This document shows, in pieces, positions 38,701-45,470 of a stretch of 64,000 nucleotides of DNA. The DNA comes from Thalassospira sp. HF15 (lineage in GTDB: Bacteria; Pseudomonadota; Alphaproteobacteria; Rhodospirillales; Thalassospiraceae): assembly GCF_011806525.1 (NCBI RefSeq), contig NZ_JAAVKI010000002.1, forward strand, positions 597,445 to 661,444. The letters run 5' to 3'. Each line of letters opens with the position of its first letter. The first letter of the stretch is position 1. Made by a program: the position numbers and the translations under genes. The notes under the pieces were generated by a model. It made no database searches and was not told the DNA's origin. It worked only from the letters and a program-made list of their open reading frames with translations.

Positions 38701-38902
38701 TGGTCCAAGCGATCTGAAAGCAGTATTGAACCATCGACTTCATGCCTGGATGGATCGCCTGAATGATCCAGCAGCGATAGGCTTGATGGCCCGGGACCGC
38801 GTGTTTCAAAATAACCTGATGCAGGGGCTTCCGGGTATTGGTCAGGCGCTTTTGGAGGTCGCTGCACCTGACCAGATACGACCTGTATTGCTTTTACGCT
38901 GA
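35738..38902 (+). CDS. lanM: class II lanthipeptide synthetase LanM
   Basis: 1054 aa from ATG 35738, preceded by CAAGG; an in-frame extension back to 35618 has no family character. LanM enzymes first dehydrate Ser/Thr in a precursor peptide and then cyclise them onto Cys as (methyl)lanthionines. The N-terminal DUF4135 dehydratase domain covers about residues 180-650. It shows VYKPRPIRAEEAW (about 290), SDMHHENFLVADGRPVVIDLETLFQ (about 367-391, with kinase-like catalytic Asp/His/Asn/Asp). The C-terminal LanC-like cyclase (about 690-1050) shows GMSHGAAGLVYALLKLY, WCHGAAGIG (Cys925) and NLCCGHAGRF (Cys971-Gly-His973). The last two provide the zinc ligands. All key residues appear present, so the enzyme should be active. 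Four candidate precursor genes follow. Confidence 0.95.
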   Translation: MNIDPFWASIAAKAATLDERLSGRYVPKHVNSGDPETQNEIDQANLQRWCDFASIGDHDLFARRLARDGLHANDSAPLLGEVALRDGEAPPEWLETAQWIFDAIIAGDNASDSCPDEIATKVAFGDFLWPVIGVARKQVTGFSSRNLNARAKADLDAILLRRMARICERTLFESFESFRQAVGIKPEDASGRELYDAFKSALRGGPFANLISNRPVMIRLMATIVDQWIVATREFIERLDCDHARFADHFAVFENQSGPGRVAKIIGGISDAHDHGRSVLVLEFENGAKIVYKPRPIRAEEAWKSLSDWLINTGSDIRLSAAKTWCQPDYGWMEYISHKPELSGHDANTFYRASGQLLAVMYWLKGSDMHHENFLVADGRPVVIDLETLFQPELRFLPGNDPALHAKQLATQRHDAGISAVGLLPQRKNIGGHWVDDGGLAHAAPKTVKIEKLIHINHGNMVFETITEERPLSGIELLIDGAPANPAEYVSDLLAGYRDAIEFLQDHRDAVLGPDGPIAKFRNVRIRHVLRPTAYYQELEQAVCIPQNQQDGVTWSLTFERLARRARWDLDDYPGWAILAHERRALARLDVPLFTGKTDQNGVWSEGELVSTDLTASAVLPKVADRLDQLKRNIDYDSAIIRQMICLGEVNFPPARCPWPTQTNHVEGDVTERAKTIALSIATEIADQAIVCEDSACWVTVDASPDGEALQITAMNEMLYGGTAGLALFFASCYGVDRFDRWRDMAFKALAAPRATARQSNGIGGFEGIGGLIYVLCRCADLLDAPELLDEALDVSSTINDTAVNADKALDVISGVAGTILALVGLYHRTQDPDVLERAILCGRHLPDNPADWNGISDHTLAGMSHGAAGLVYALLKLYQASGKDEFLSLAKRGLDYERGLFDPEAHGWPDLRDDTPKPDPIQWCHGAAGIGLARMAGLEVLDDQHVREEIETAIAAVLAVPDGGRDNLCCGHAGRFSMLQYADGLGLGPSDLKAVLNHRLHAWMDRLNDPAAIGLMARDRVFQNNLMQGLPGIGQALLEVAAPDQIRPVLLLR

Positions 38903-39000
38903 ACATTTTCAGAAATTGGGCGAGTATCAACTGTGGATTGATTTCGAAGAGTGTGTAATTCTTCTCAGTGTATTAGCTTCTCGTGAACAAGGTGGCTCAA

Positions 39001-39297
39001 ATGCAGAAAACGACTACTTCACATTCAGAGCAGATGTTGGCATGGCAGCAATCGGGTGGTGCGATTGCTGCAATTGGTACCAGCTGTGAAGACCATGCGG
39101 ATGATCAACTAACCGCTGCTGTAGGGTCGAACGGAGGTTACATCGGCTCATGCGTTAAATTTGAAAACGACCATGAGTTATCCGCGGCACTTCCGACCCG
39201 TGTTCCAAGTTGCATGGGCTTTCTTGAAAAAGATGAGCTTGCCGACCCCGCGCTCAAGGCCGGTGCCGTGTCGGCCCCCTCAATGAGGTGCTTTTAA
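39001..39297 (+). CDS. candidate LanM precursor peptide 1 (multi-module)
   Basis: 98 aa from ATG 39001, with AAGGTGG about 6 bases upstream, 98 bases after lanM on the same strand. The N-terminus has Glu10, Met12, Trp15 and Ser18-Gly-Gly-Ala21, the signature shared by all four candidate precursors. Cys residues are at 29, 51, 71 and 97. The segments ending at Cys51, Cys71 and Cys97 are diverged repeats of 22, 20 and 26 aa, each with an acidic-Leu-[Thr/Ser/Ala]-Ala-like centre (DQLTAAV, HELSAAL, DELADPAL) and a Ser-rich end before Cys. It matches no family I can name. Precursor status is inferred from position, leader signature and Ser/Thr/Cys content. Confidence 0.8.
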   Translation: MQKTTTSHSEQMLAWQQSGGAIAAIGTSCEDHADDQLTAAVGSNGGYIGSCVKFENDHELSAALPTRVPSCMGFLEKDELADPALKAGAVSAPSMRCF

Positions 39298-39392
39298 CCC
39301 GCTCTGAGTCAAAAGAATCGAATGCGGCGGGTCATACTTTGATTAACCCATCTGCATGTCGACCAAGAACGACTTCGCGATTGTTGAGCTTG

Positions 39393-39423
39393 AAAAGGCA
39401 GGCGTTTTAGCCCTGCCTTTTTT
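39393..39423 (+). terminator. intrinsic terminator after precursor 1
   Basis: AAAAGGCAGG and CCTGCCTTTT form a 10-bp stem around CGTTTTAGC, followed by more T. It ends the lanM-precursor 1 transcript, so precursor 2 needs its own promoter within 39424-39574. Confidence 0.92.
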
Positions 39424-39574
39424 GTTCGGCTGATGAGGTGACGCTACAATTATCTCTTCGGCATTCAGTAAAATAGCTGGTTTTTGGATGTGTCTGTGCA
39501 ATCATAAGTCGACTTGGCGCCCGTGGTTTTTTTCAATGGCGCTGTAAAACGACGCAATAACAAGGGACCGGCAA

Positions 39575-39802
39575 ATGGAACAGATGATTTCAGCGAATTC
39601 AGAAGCGATGAATGCTTGGCAGGTATCGGGTGGTGCACTCCATGCGGGATCAAGCGATATGTCGAAGGGTGATGATTGCGGTCTCCAGTCGGCAATGCTG
39701 ACGCGATCTGTGCAGACTTGCTACAGCATTGATGCCAATGAAGCTGGTCTGTCCGCTGCTGCGGTTACGAACTATGGTACAAGCTGTCCTTTAAGTAATT
39801 AA
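39575..39802 (+). CDS. candidate LanM precursor peptide 2
   Basis: 75 aa from ATG 39575, with a good CAAGGGA ribosome binding site at about 39561-39567. The leader signature is Glu10, Met12, Trp15 and Ser18-Gly-Gly-Ala21, exactly in register with precursor 1. Cys residues are at 35, 49 and 71. Two modules are visible: DDCGLQSAMLTRSVQTC (about 33-49) and NEAGLSAAAVTNYGTSC (about 55-71), both with Gly-Leu-x-[Ala/Ser]-Ala then Thr/Ser and Cys. The second closely resembles a module in precursor 1. It is followed by an intrinsic terminator and then by the chemoreceptor remnant. Confidence 0.8.
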   Translation: MEQMISANSEAMNAWQVSGGALHAGSSDMSKGDDCGLQSAMLTRSVQTCYSIDANEAGLSAAAVTNYGTSCPLSN

Positions 39803-39891
39803 CGGGCAACCTGGCCAGAACAGACACCTGTTTGTATCCGCCCTGTTTTCAGTTTGGCAGCGTGCGAAGCCGCATGGTGGTTTAAGACAAA

Positions 39892-39920
39892 AAAGGCGGC
39901 CTGAAACCGAGGCCGCCTTT
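39892..39920 (+). terminator. intrinsic terminator after precursor 2
   Basis: AAAGGCGGCCT and AGGCCGCCTTT form an 11-bp stem around GAAACCG, with additional A bases before it. It lies between precursor 2 and the opposing chemoreceptor remnant, in the same position as the terminator between precursor 4 and the intact chemoreceptor gene. Confidence 0.9.
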
Positions 39921-39949
39921 GTCATGAATGGAATGGGCTTTGCGCGTGA

Positions 39950-40140
39950 TCAGGCGGCCCGAATGTCTTTCAGGAACTGTTGGATCTGCGCCAGCAAGGC
40001 TTGTGACTTGTCGCTCAGGCTGTTTGAAGCGCTTAAGACCTCGCCCGACGCCTGACGTTCTTCCTCAGCCGCTTCGCGCAGGCCAACGACGTTATGGGCG
40101 ACTTCCTTGGTGCCGGTCGCAGCCTCAGCAACGTTGCGAT
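39950..40140 (-). pseudogene. 3' remnant of a methyl-accepting chemotaxis protein gene
   Basis: On the minus strand this encodes about 62 residues from [20 protein letters not shown] to the terminal KDIRAA and a stop codon. It matches the end of the intact chemoreceptor gene at 41002-42687 ([20 protein letters not shown] ... KDIRAA) almost residue for residue, with a few substitutions. Homology stops abruptly near 40140; upstream codons are unrelated. There is no HAMP, sensor or signalling-tip sequence, so it cannot be functional. It is best explained as the leftover of a duplicated and then deleted mcp copy. Confidence 0.9.
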
Positions 40141-40229
40141 AGAAATGAGCCAAACCAATTTGACTTTTAGGGCTCAAGGTTGTTCAATTATAAGGCGATG
40201 TCTTTTAACCTTTTGAATGGGTGAGAACA

Positions 40230-40394
40230 ATGCATACGACCGAAGGCACTGTTGGCGAGATGATGAACAACTGGATGGTCACTGGCGGGGCGGTTTCAGC
40301 GCCGGACTCTGTCAATGGCGATGTGTTGCGTGATTCTGATGCTGAATTGCAAGCTTCTGCAGCTTCTGCTTCAACCCCGGCAGCGTGTTACTAA
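40230..40394 (+). CDS. candidate LanM precursor peptide 3 (small)
   Basis: 54 aa from ATG 40230 to a TAA at 40392-40394; a short gene that is easily missed. GGTGAG lies about 5 bases upstream as a weak ribosome binding site. The leader signature is in register with the others: Glu10, Met12, Trp15 and Thr18-Gly-Gly-Ala21. The C-terminal part holds one module, DAELQASAASASTPAACY, with six Ser/Thr-rich positions ahead of a single Cys53. That allows at most one thioether ring. It sits directly downstream of the chemoreceptor remnant. No terminator is obvious before precursor 4. Confidence 0.72.
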   Translation: MHTTEGTVGEMMNNWMVTGGAVSAPDSVNGDVLRDSDAELQASAASASTPAACY

Positions 40395-40680
40395 GCGCTT
40401 GCATTTGAAGGCGTATTGGTGTCGCGCCACTCTGTTTTGCGGAGAAAATCTATACCGCAGCAGGTTGTGTTCCGACAGAAATTGAATTCAGTCCTGTGGG
40501 CAATGTCGGCTGCCTACCATCCGGGATGTGTTGCTGGTCTCTGAAAAGCCTAGCTTCTGCAAATCATTCCTGCAGAGACTTGGCTACATGGTTTTGCAAT
40601 TGAATCCAAATCAACGTCTTGTTGCGAACATAACCACCATAACGCGACTAATTTCCGATAATGAAAAGGGACATGAGATG

Positions 40681-40887
40681 ATGAAAAGTTCAGAAGGTGC
40701 AACCAGTGACTTGATGCGTAACTGGATTTCCAGCGGCGGAGCGGCCTCTATGATTCACGGAGTGCCCGGCAGTGCTGATGCCGCTGATCCCAAACTGAGT
40801 GCTCTGACACAAGGTTCCAGTTACGGTAGCGCGCTTGAGGCCGATATTCAGGCGGCAGCTAATTCTAGCACCTGGCCGTATTGTTAA
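40681..40887 (+). CDS. candidate LanM precursor peptide 4
   Basis: 68 aa from ATG 40681. An adjacent ATG at 40678 has slightly better spacing from AAGGGA (40666-40671), but starting at 40681 places Trp15, Met12, Asp10 and Ser18-Gly-Gly-Ala21 exactly in register with the other three precursors. The core contains DPKLSALTQGSSYGSA and then EADIQAAANSSTWPYC, with a single Cys at the C-terminus (Cys68) and several Ser/Thr before it. An intrinsic terminator follows, then the convergent intact chemoreceptor gene. Confidence 0.76.
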   Translation: MKSSEGATSDLMRNWISSGGAASMIHGVPGSADAADPKLSALTQGSSYGSALEADIQAAANSSTWPYC

Positions 40888-40935
40888 AAATCCTGACTTG
40901 GGCTGCGCACGGCTCCCCGAGACAGGTGCATAACG

Positions 40936-40967
40936 AAAAAGGCGAACCGAAATTGGTTCGCCTTTTT
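40936..40967. terminator. bidirectional terminator between precursor 4 and mcp
   Basis: AAAAAGGCGAACC and GGTTCGCCTTTTT form a perfect 13-bp stem around GAAATT. A and T runs on both sides suit both the precursor gene and the convergent chemoreceptor gene. Confidence 0.95.
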
Positions 40968-41001
40968 CATTTGATGTCTGTTGGTACTAGCGGGTGCGGG
41001 T

Positions 41002-42687
41002 TTATGCGGCCCGGATATCCTTTAGGAATTCCTGAATTTGGCTGAGCAGGACTTGTGACTTGTCGCTCATGCTGTCAGATGCCTGCAGGACTTCATTAGA
41101 TGCCTGGCGTTCCTCTTCGGCAGATTCGCGAAGGCCAACCACGTTGTGCGCGACCTCTTTTGTGCCCGATGCAGCTTCAGAAACGTTACGGGCGATTTCA
41201 CCTGTTGCGGCATCCTGTTCACTGACGGCGGCTGCAATGCCACCGGCCACTTCATTAAGCTCCTTCATGCGTCCTGAGAGGTGTTCAATCGCGCCAAGCG
41301 CACCCTGCGTGGAGCTTTGAATGCCGTCGATATGACCGGCGATATCTTCGGTGGCGCGGGTTGTCTGATTGGCAAGGTTCTTGACCTCTGCTGCAACGAC
41401 GGCGAACCCCTTGCCTGCCTCACCTGCACGGGCAGCCTCAATCGTGGCGTTAAGGGCCAGAAGGTTGGTCTGCTCGGCAATCGACTGGATCAGTTCGACC
41501 ACTTCACCGATTTTGTCTGATGCGTTGGCAAGCTCGGCAAAGATATTGCTGGCATCATCTGCTTCATCTGCGCCGGACTGTGCAATTTCTGAACTGCGCG
41601 AAACCTGCAAGGTGATTTCGTCAATCGCCGCGGCCAGTTGCTCGGCCGCGGCGGCAACGGTGTCTACATTGGTTGCCGCCTGTTCTGTCGCGGCCGCTAC
41701 TGTGGCTGCTTTGCTCGTGGTTTCATCAGACTGACCGGCCATTTCCGATGCAGTGCTGCGCAGTTGGGTAAGTGCTGCATTAACAACGGCGAGATTGCTT
41801 TCAACGTCGTTTTCAAACTGCTTGATGCGTTGATCGATTTTCTCGGCTCGTTCGATCTGCGCCCGATTGGCAGCTTCCTGTTCCTGCTGCAAACGGTCGG
41901 CTTTCTCGCGGTTCTCCCGGAAGACTTCCAAAGCACGGGCAAGATCACCAATTTCGTCCTTGCGGTCTTTGCCCTCGGTTTGAATGGAAATATCACCCTT
42001 TGCCACCCGTGACAGGGCCTCGGTAATGTTGCGCATCGGGGCGGTTGTGCTTTTTTCAATGGCAAAGCCAAGGCCACCAATGACGACAAGCACAGCAACA
42101 AAGACAATGATGCCGTTCGTGGTGCTTTGCCAGAAAGCGGCCATGACATCGTCCATATAGACACCGGCCGAGACAACCATATCCCAGTCACTGGTCGCCT
42201 TTGCATATCCCAGCTTTGGCGTGACCTCTTTGCTATCGGGATGTGGCCAAACATAATTGACATAACCGCCTTCGGGGCTGCGTGCCGCATTGACCAAATC
42301 CACAACCGGTGTTGCACCCGTCGGATCTTTAACCGTCGATACCGGTTTGCCATTGAGACCGGCATTTATCGGATGCATCAGCATCATGCCGTCAAGGCTT
42401 GCAACAAAAACATAGTTATGACCGTCAAAGCGCTGGGCTTTAACTGTTTCCAAGGCAAGCTTTTTGGCCTCTTCCTCAGAGAACTCCCCTTGCTCTGCGC
42501 GCTTGGCAAAATCATCAATGACCGACGCCGATTGATCGACGACATATTGCAAGGTTTGCTCGCGATCCTTGATCATGGTCGTGTAGAGCGAATAAAGGTC
42601 GTTAATCGACACTGCGGCAAGGGCCAACGCGACGAGGACCATCACGCCACGTAGTTTCCACGCGAAAGAGTAGTCTGAGAGTTTCAT
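41002..42687 (-). CDS. methyl-accepting chemotaxis protein with single-Cache sensor
   Basis: 561 aa. One transmembrane helix (about residues 12-32) is followed by a periplasmic single-Cache domain (about 35-185, for example [30 protein letters not shown] and [11 protein letters not shown], typical of sCache_2 sensors). A second helix (about 190-207) leads to HAMP (about 210-262) and a long signalling coiled coil. The conserved tip is [40 protein letters not shown]. It relays an unknown small-molecule signal to CheA/CheW. The last ~60 residues are duplicated in the remnant at 39950-40140. There is no CheR-binding pentapeptide at the C-terminus. Confidence 0.95.
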   Translation of the reverse strand: MKLSDYSFAWKLRGVMVLVALALAAVSINDLYSLYTTMIKDREQTLQYVVDQSASVIDDFAKRAEQGEFSEEEAKKLALETVKAQRFDGHNYVFVASLDGMMLMHPINAGLNGKPVSTVKDPTGATPVVDLVNAARSPEGGYVNYVWPHPDSKEVTPKLGYAKATSDWDMVVSAGVYMDDVMAAFWQSTTNGIIVFVAVLVVIGGLGFAIEKSTTAPMRNITEALSRVAKGDISIQTEGKDRKDEIGDLARALEVFRENREKADRLQQEQEAANRAQIERAEKIDQRIKQFENDVESNLAVVNAALTQLRSTASEMAGQSDETTSKAATVAAATEQAATNVDTVAAAAEQLAAAIDEITLQVSRSSEIAQSGADEADDASNIFAELANASDKIGEVVELIQSIAEQTNLLALNATIEAARAGEAGKGFAVVAAEVKNLANQTTRATEDIAGHIDGIQSSTQGALGAIEHLSGRMKELNEVAGGIAAAVSEQDAATGEIARNVSEAASGTKEVAHNVVGLRESAEEERQASNEVLQASDSMSDKSQVLLSQIQEFLKDIRAA

Positions 42688-42963
42688 GACGCACCTGTTA
42701 ACTGATTTGTTGTTCCGTCGACGTCATTTGATGCGAACGGTAACCAGGTGCCTAAATTGCGTTTCCCGCAAAGGTAGTCGTTGACTTATGCCAAGTAGTT
42801 CCGGGCAAGTTTATCTAAGCTCATGATAAAAAAGGAAACTTAGTTTTAATAATGTTAATAAAACACACCCTGTAGTTGTTTTGATAAAGAAAAACCCCCA
42901 CCGAAGGGGAAGGGGTTTTTATACTTTCGGGCGGTTTGTGACCGGCGTTCGAGTCTGCTTAGA
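42688..42963. other. intergenic region between mcp and ftsK
   Basis: 276 bases. It contains the upstream region of the chemoreceptor gene and the terminator for ftsK. The middle (about 42790-42880) is noticeably AT-rich. I see no small gene in it. Confidence 0.5.
42890..42920 (-). terminator. terminator downstream of ftsK
   Basis: AAAAACCCC pairs with GGGGTTTTT, with CCTTCGG-type sequence in the loop. Read on the minus strand it ends in a T-run 44 bases after the ftsK stop. Confidence 0.75.
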
Positions 42964-45414
42964 TCAATACTCGTAAGGGCTGCCATCCATGTTTTCCATC
43001 AGGACTTCACGCTTGCCGACATGGTTGGCGGCCGAAACGACGCCATTTTCTTCCATCTGTTCGATGATGCGTGCTGCACGGTTGTAACCGATTGAAAGTT
43101 TGCGCTGGATGAAACTGGTTGAAGCCTTCTTCTCGCGCAGCACAATCCCGACCGCCTGATTATAAAGGTCATCATCCGATCCAGCGCCACCAGATGCGCC
43201 GGCATTGCCACCGGCCATATAGGCCGCGACCGGGTCTTCTTCGGGTTCTTCGGTGACGGTTTCAAGATAGGCCGGGTCGCCCTGATCGCGCAGATGCTTA
43301 ACGATGCTTTCGACTTCTTCGTCAGATACAAACGGGCCGTGGACACGTTGCAAACGGCCACCCTGACCCATGTAAAGCATATCCCCCTGACCCAGAAGCT
43401 GTTCGGCGCCCATTTCACCAAGAATGGTGCGCGAATCGATTTTCGAGGTCACCGAATAGGAAATACGCGTCGGGAAGTTGGCCTTGATCGTACCGGTAAT
43501 GACGTCGACCGATGGGCGCTGGGTCGCCATGATCAGATGCAGGCCGGCCGCACGCGCCATTTGTGCCAGACGCTGGATGGATGCTTCCACATCCTTGCCA
43601 GCGACCAGCATCAGGTCGGCCATCTCGTCAACGATGATGACAATGAATGGCAGCGGCTCCATCGGCAGTTCCTGATCTTCAAAGATCGGTTTGCCTGTTT
43701 CGGGGTCAAAGCCGGTCTGAACGCGCCGGGTCAGCTGTTCGCCCTTGGCCGCGGCTTCCTTGATGCGTTTGTTATAGCCCGCAATGTTACGCACGCCGAC
43801 CTGACTCATGGCACGATAACGATCTTCCATCTCGCGTACGGCCCATTTAAGGGCAACAACCGCCTTGTGCGGGTCGGTCACAACCGGGGTCAGAAGGTGC
43901 GGAATACCATCATAGATCGAAAGTTCGAGCATCTTGGGGTCGATCATGATGAAGCGACATTCTTCCGGCTTCATCCGATAGAGAAGCGACAGGATCATCG
44001 CGTTCACGCCAACCGACTTACCGGAACCCGTGGTACCTGCAATCAGCAAGTGCGGCATTTTCGCAAGGTCGGCGATGACCGGTGTACCACCGATATCCTT
44101 GCCCAGGCTCATGTTAAGCTTGCCGCTGTTCTTTTCGAAATCGCTCGATGCCAGAATTTCATGCAGATGCACGGTTTCACGGCGGACATTCGGCAATTCG
44201 ATGCCGATGACGTTACGGCCCGGTACAACGGCAACACGTGCGGCAATTGCACTCATGGAGCGCGCAATATCATCAGCAAGGCCGATCACGCGTGATGATT
44301 TGACACCGGCGGCGGGCTCCAGCTCATAAAGGGTAACAACCGGGCCCGGGCGAACCTGAACGATCTCACCCTTGACGCCAAAGTCCTGAAGAACGGTTTC
44401 CAGCAGGCGTGCATTCTGTGCCAGTGCTTCCTGATCAATCGGGTTGGCATCGGCCGGATCGGGTTCACCAAGCAGATCAAGCGGCGGGAAGCGGTATTCT
44501 TCGGTCCCCAGATCAAGGGATGCCTGACGTTGGGCAGCGGCTTTCTGGCTTGGTTGCAGTTTGGCCGCTGGCGCTGCGACGATATGGACCGGCGGTTCAT
44601 GATCTCCGTCATCATCGTCAAACCCGTCATCCTCATCCGGGGTGACTGACGGTTCTGATTTACGGGTCGAGATGGCCGTACCAAGCTTGGACTTGCCTTT
44701 TTCCATGGATGGTTCCTGACGCGATCCCGGTGCCCGCTTGGATTGCGGCTCATCATTGCTGCCGGTCGGGATGATGGCGCGAATACCTGATATCACTTTG
44801 CCACCCGCAAAGGACAGGGCGGTGCCCAGTCGTTCCCATTCCGACAGGGAATAGGCCATGCAAAAGATCGTCAACGCCAGACCAAGCACCATCGAGGCCA
44901 GCGCAATCAATGCGCGCGCACCGGGTACACCGATCATCGCAAACCCGGCTTGAAGCTTGCCAAGCAGCAAATCACCTGCAAAGCCGCCAAGACCAACCGT
45001 CAGCGGCCAGTGCATGCCCGGTTGTATGGCTGCCGCCGAGGTTGCGACCAGAAGCAAAGCCAGTGGCAGGACAAGGAAGCGGACCCACATCCAGCGAAAT
45101 GGTTTCACGGCAATCAGGCGCAAACCCCAACCAACCAGCAAAACGGCAATCAGGGCAGAGGCCAGACCAAGTGTGCGCAACATCAAATCCGCACCATAGG
45201 CGCCCACAATGCCCAGCGGATTAAATACCGATGTGCGGTCGGTTGCGTGGTTGAAGGACGGATCACCTGGGTGAAAACCAATCAGCATGATGAACAGGGC
45301 CATGGCCAGTAACACCAGCCCAAGGCCACAAAACCGTAAACCGCTGCGCTTTAGCAGTGTCACGAGACTGCCGGGCATGAAGGCGGTTCCAAGAGTGTTT
45401 GACTGGCTGCTCAT
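42964..45414 (-). CDS. ftsK: DNA translocase FtsK
   Basis: 816 aa. Four N-terminal transmembrane helices (about residues 25-200) anchor it at the division septum. A Pro/Asp/Glu-rich linker (about 220-300) is short, so this is a compact FtsK. The motor domain has LLIAGTTGSGKSVGVNAMI (Walker A, about 467-485), the Walker B region PFIVIIVDEMADLM (about 585-598), and ATQRPSVDVITGTIKANFPTRI. The C-terminal winged-helix gamma domain (about 745-816, ASTSFIQRKLSIGYNRAARIIEQME) reads KOPS sites. FtsK segregates chromosome termini and activates XerCD at dif. Confidence 0.97.
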   Translation of the reverse strand: MSSQSNTLGTAFMPGSLVTLLKRSGLRFCGLGLVLLAMALFIMLIGFHPGDPSFNHATDRTSVFNPLGIVGAYGADLMLRTLGLASALIAVLLVGWGLRLIAVKPFRWMWVRFLVLPLALLLVATSAAAIQPGMHWPLTVGLGGFAGDLLLGKLQAGFAMIGVPGARALIALASMVLGLALTIFCMAYSLSEWERLGTALSFAGGKVISGIRAIIPTGSNDEPQSKRAPGSRQEPSMEKGKSKLGTAISTRKSEPSVTPDEDDGFDDDDGDHEPPVHIVAAPAAKLQPSQKAAAQRQASLDLGTEEYRFPPLDLLGEPDPADANPIDQEALAQNARLLETVLQDFGVKGEIVQVRPGPVVTLYELEPAAGVKSSRVIGLADDIARSMSAIAARVAVVPGRNVIGIELPNVRRETVHLHEILASSDFEKNSGKLNMSLGKDIGGTPVIADLAKMPHLLIAGTTGSGKSVGVNAMILSLLYRMKPEECRFIMIDPKMLELSIYDGIPHLLTPVVTDPHKAVVALKWAVREMEDRYRAMSQVGVRNIAGYNKRIKEAAAKGEQLTRRVQTGFDPETGKPIFEDQELPMEPLPFIVIIVDEMADLMLVAGKDVEASIQRLAQMARAAGLHLIMATQRPSVDVITGTIKANFPTRISYSVTSKIDSRTILGEMGAEQLLGQGDMLYMGQGGRLQRVHGPFVSDEEVESIVKHLRDQGDPAYLETVTEEPEEDPVAAYMAGGNAGASGGAGSDDDLYNQAVGIVLREKKASTSFIQRKLSIGYNRAARIIEQMEENGVVSAANHVGKREVLMENMDGSPYEY

Positions 45415-45470
45415 TTGGGTATCCGTTCTGGTTGGGTCCTGTTTCTCTGCCGGGTGCGAAGCACTGAAGT

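Noticed and set aside
39356..39433. Small open frame (25 codons) overlapping the terminator after precursor 1
   Set aside because: It lacks the Trp15/Gly-Gly signature and any Cys, and overlaps a strong terminator stem.
39465..39695. 76-codon leftward frame opposite precursor 2
   Set aside because: It is antisense to precursor 2, has no ribosome binding site, and has no recognisable product.
40395..40677. Possible further precursor gene between precursors 3 and 4
   Set aside because: I looked for the W-x2-[S/T]-GGA signature in all frames here and found none; the long in-frame extension of precursor 4 to 40528 has no such motif.
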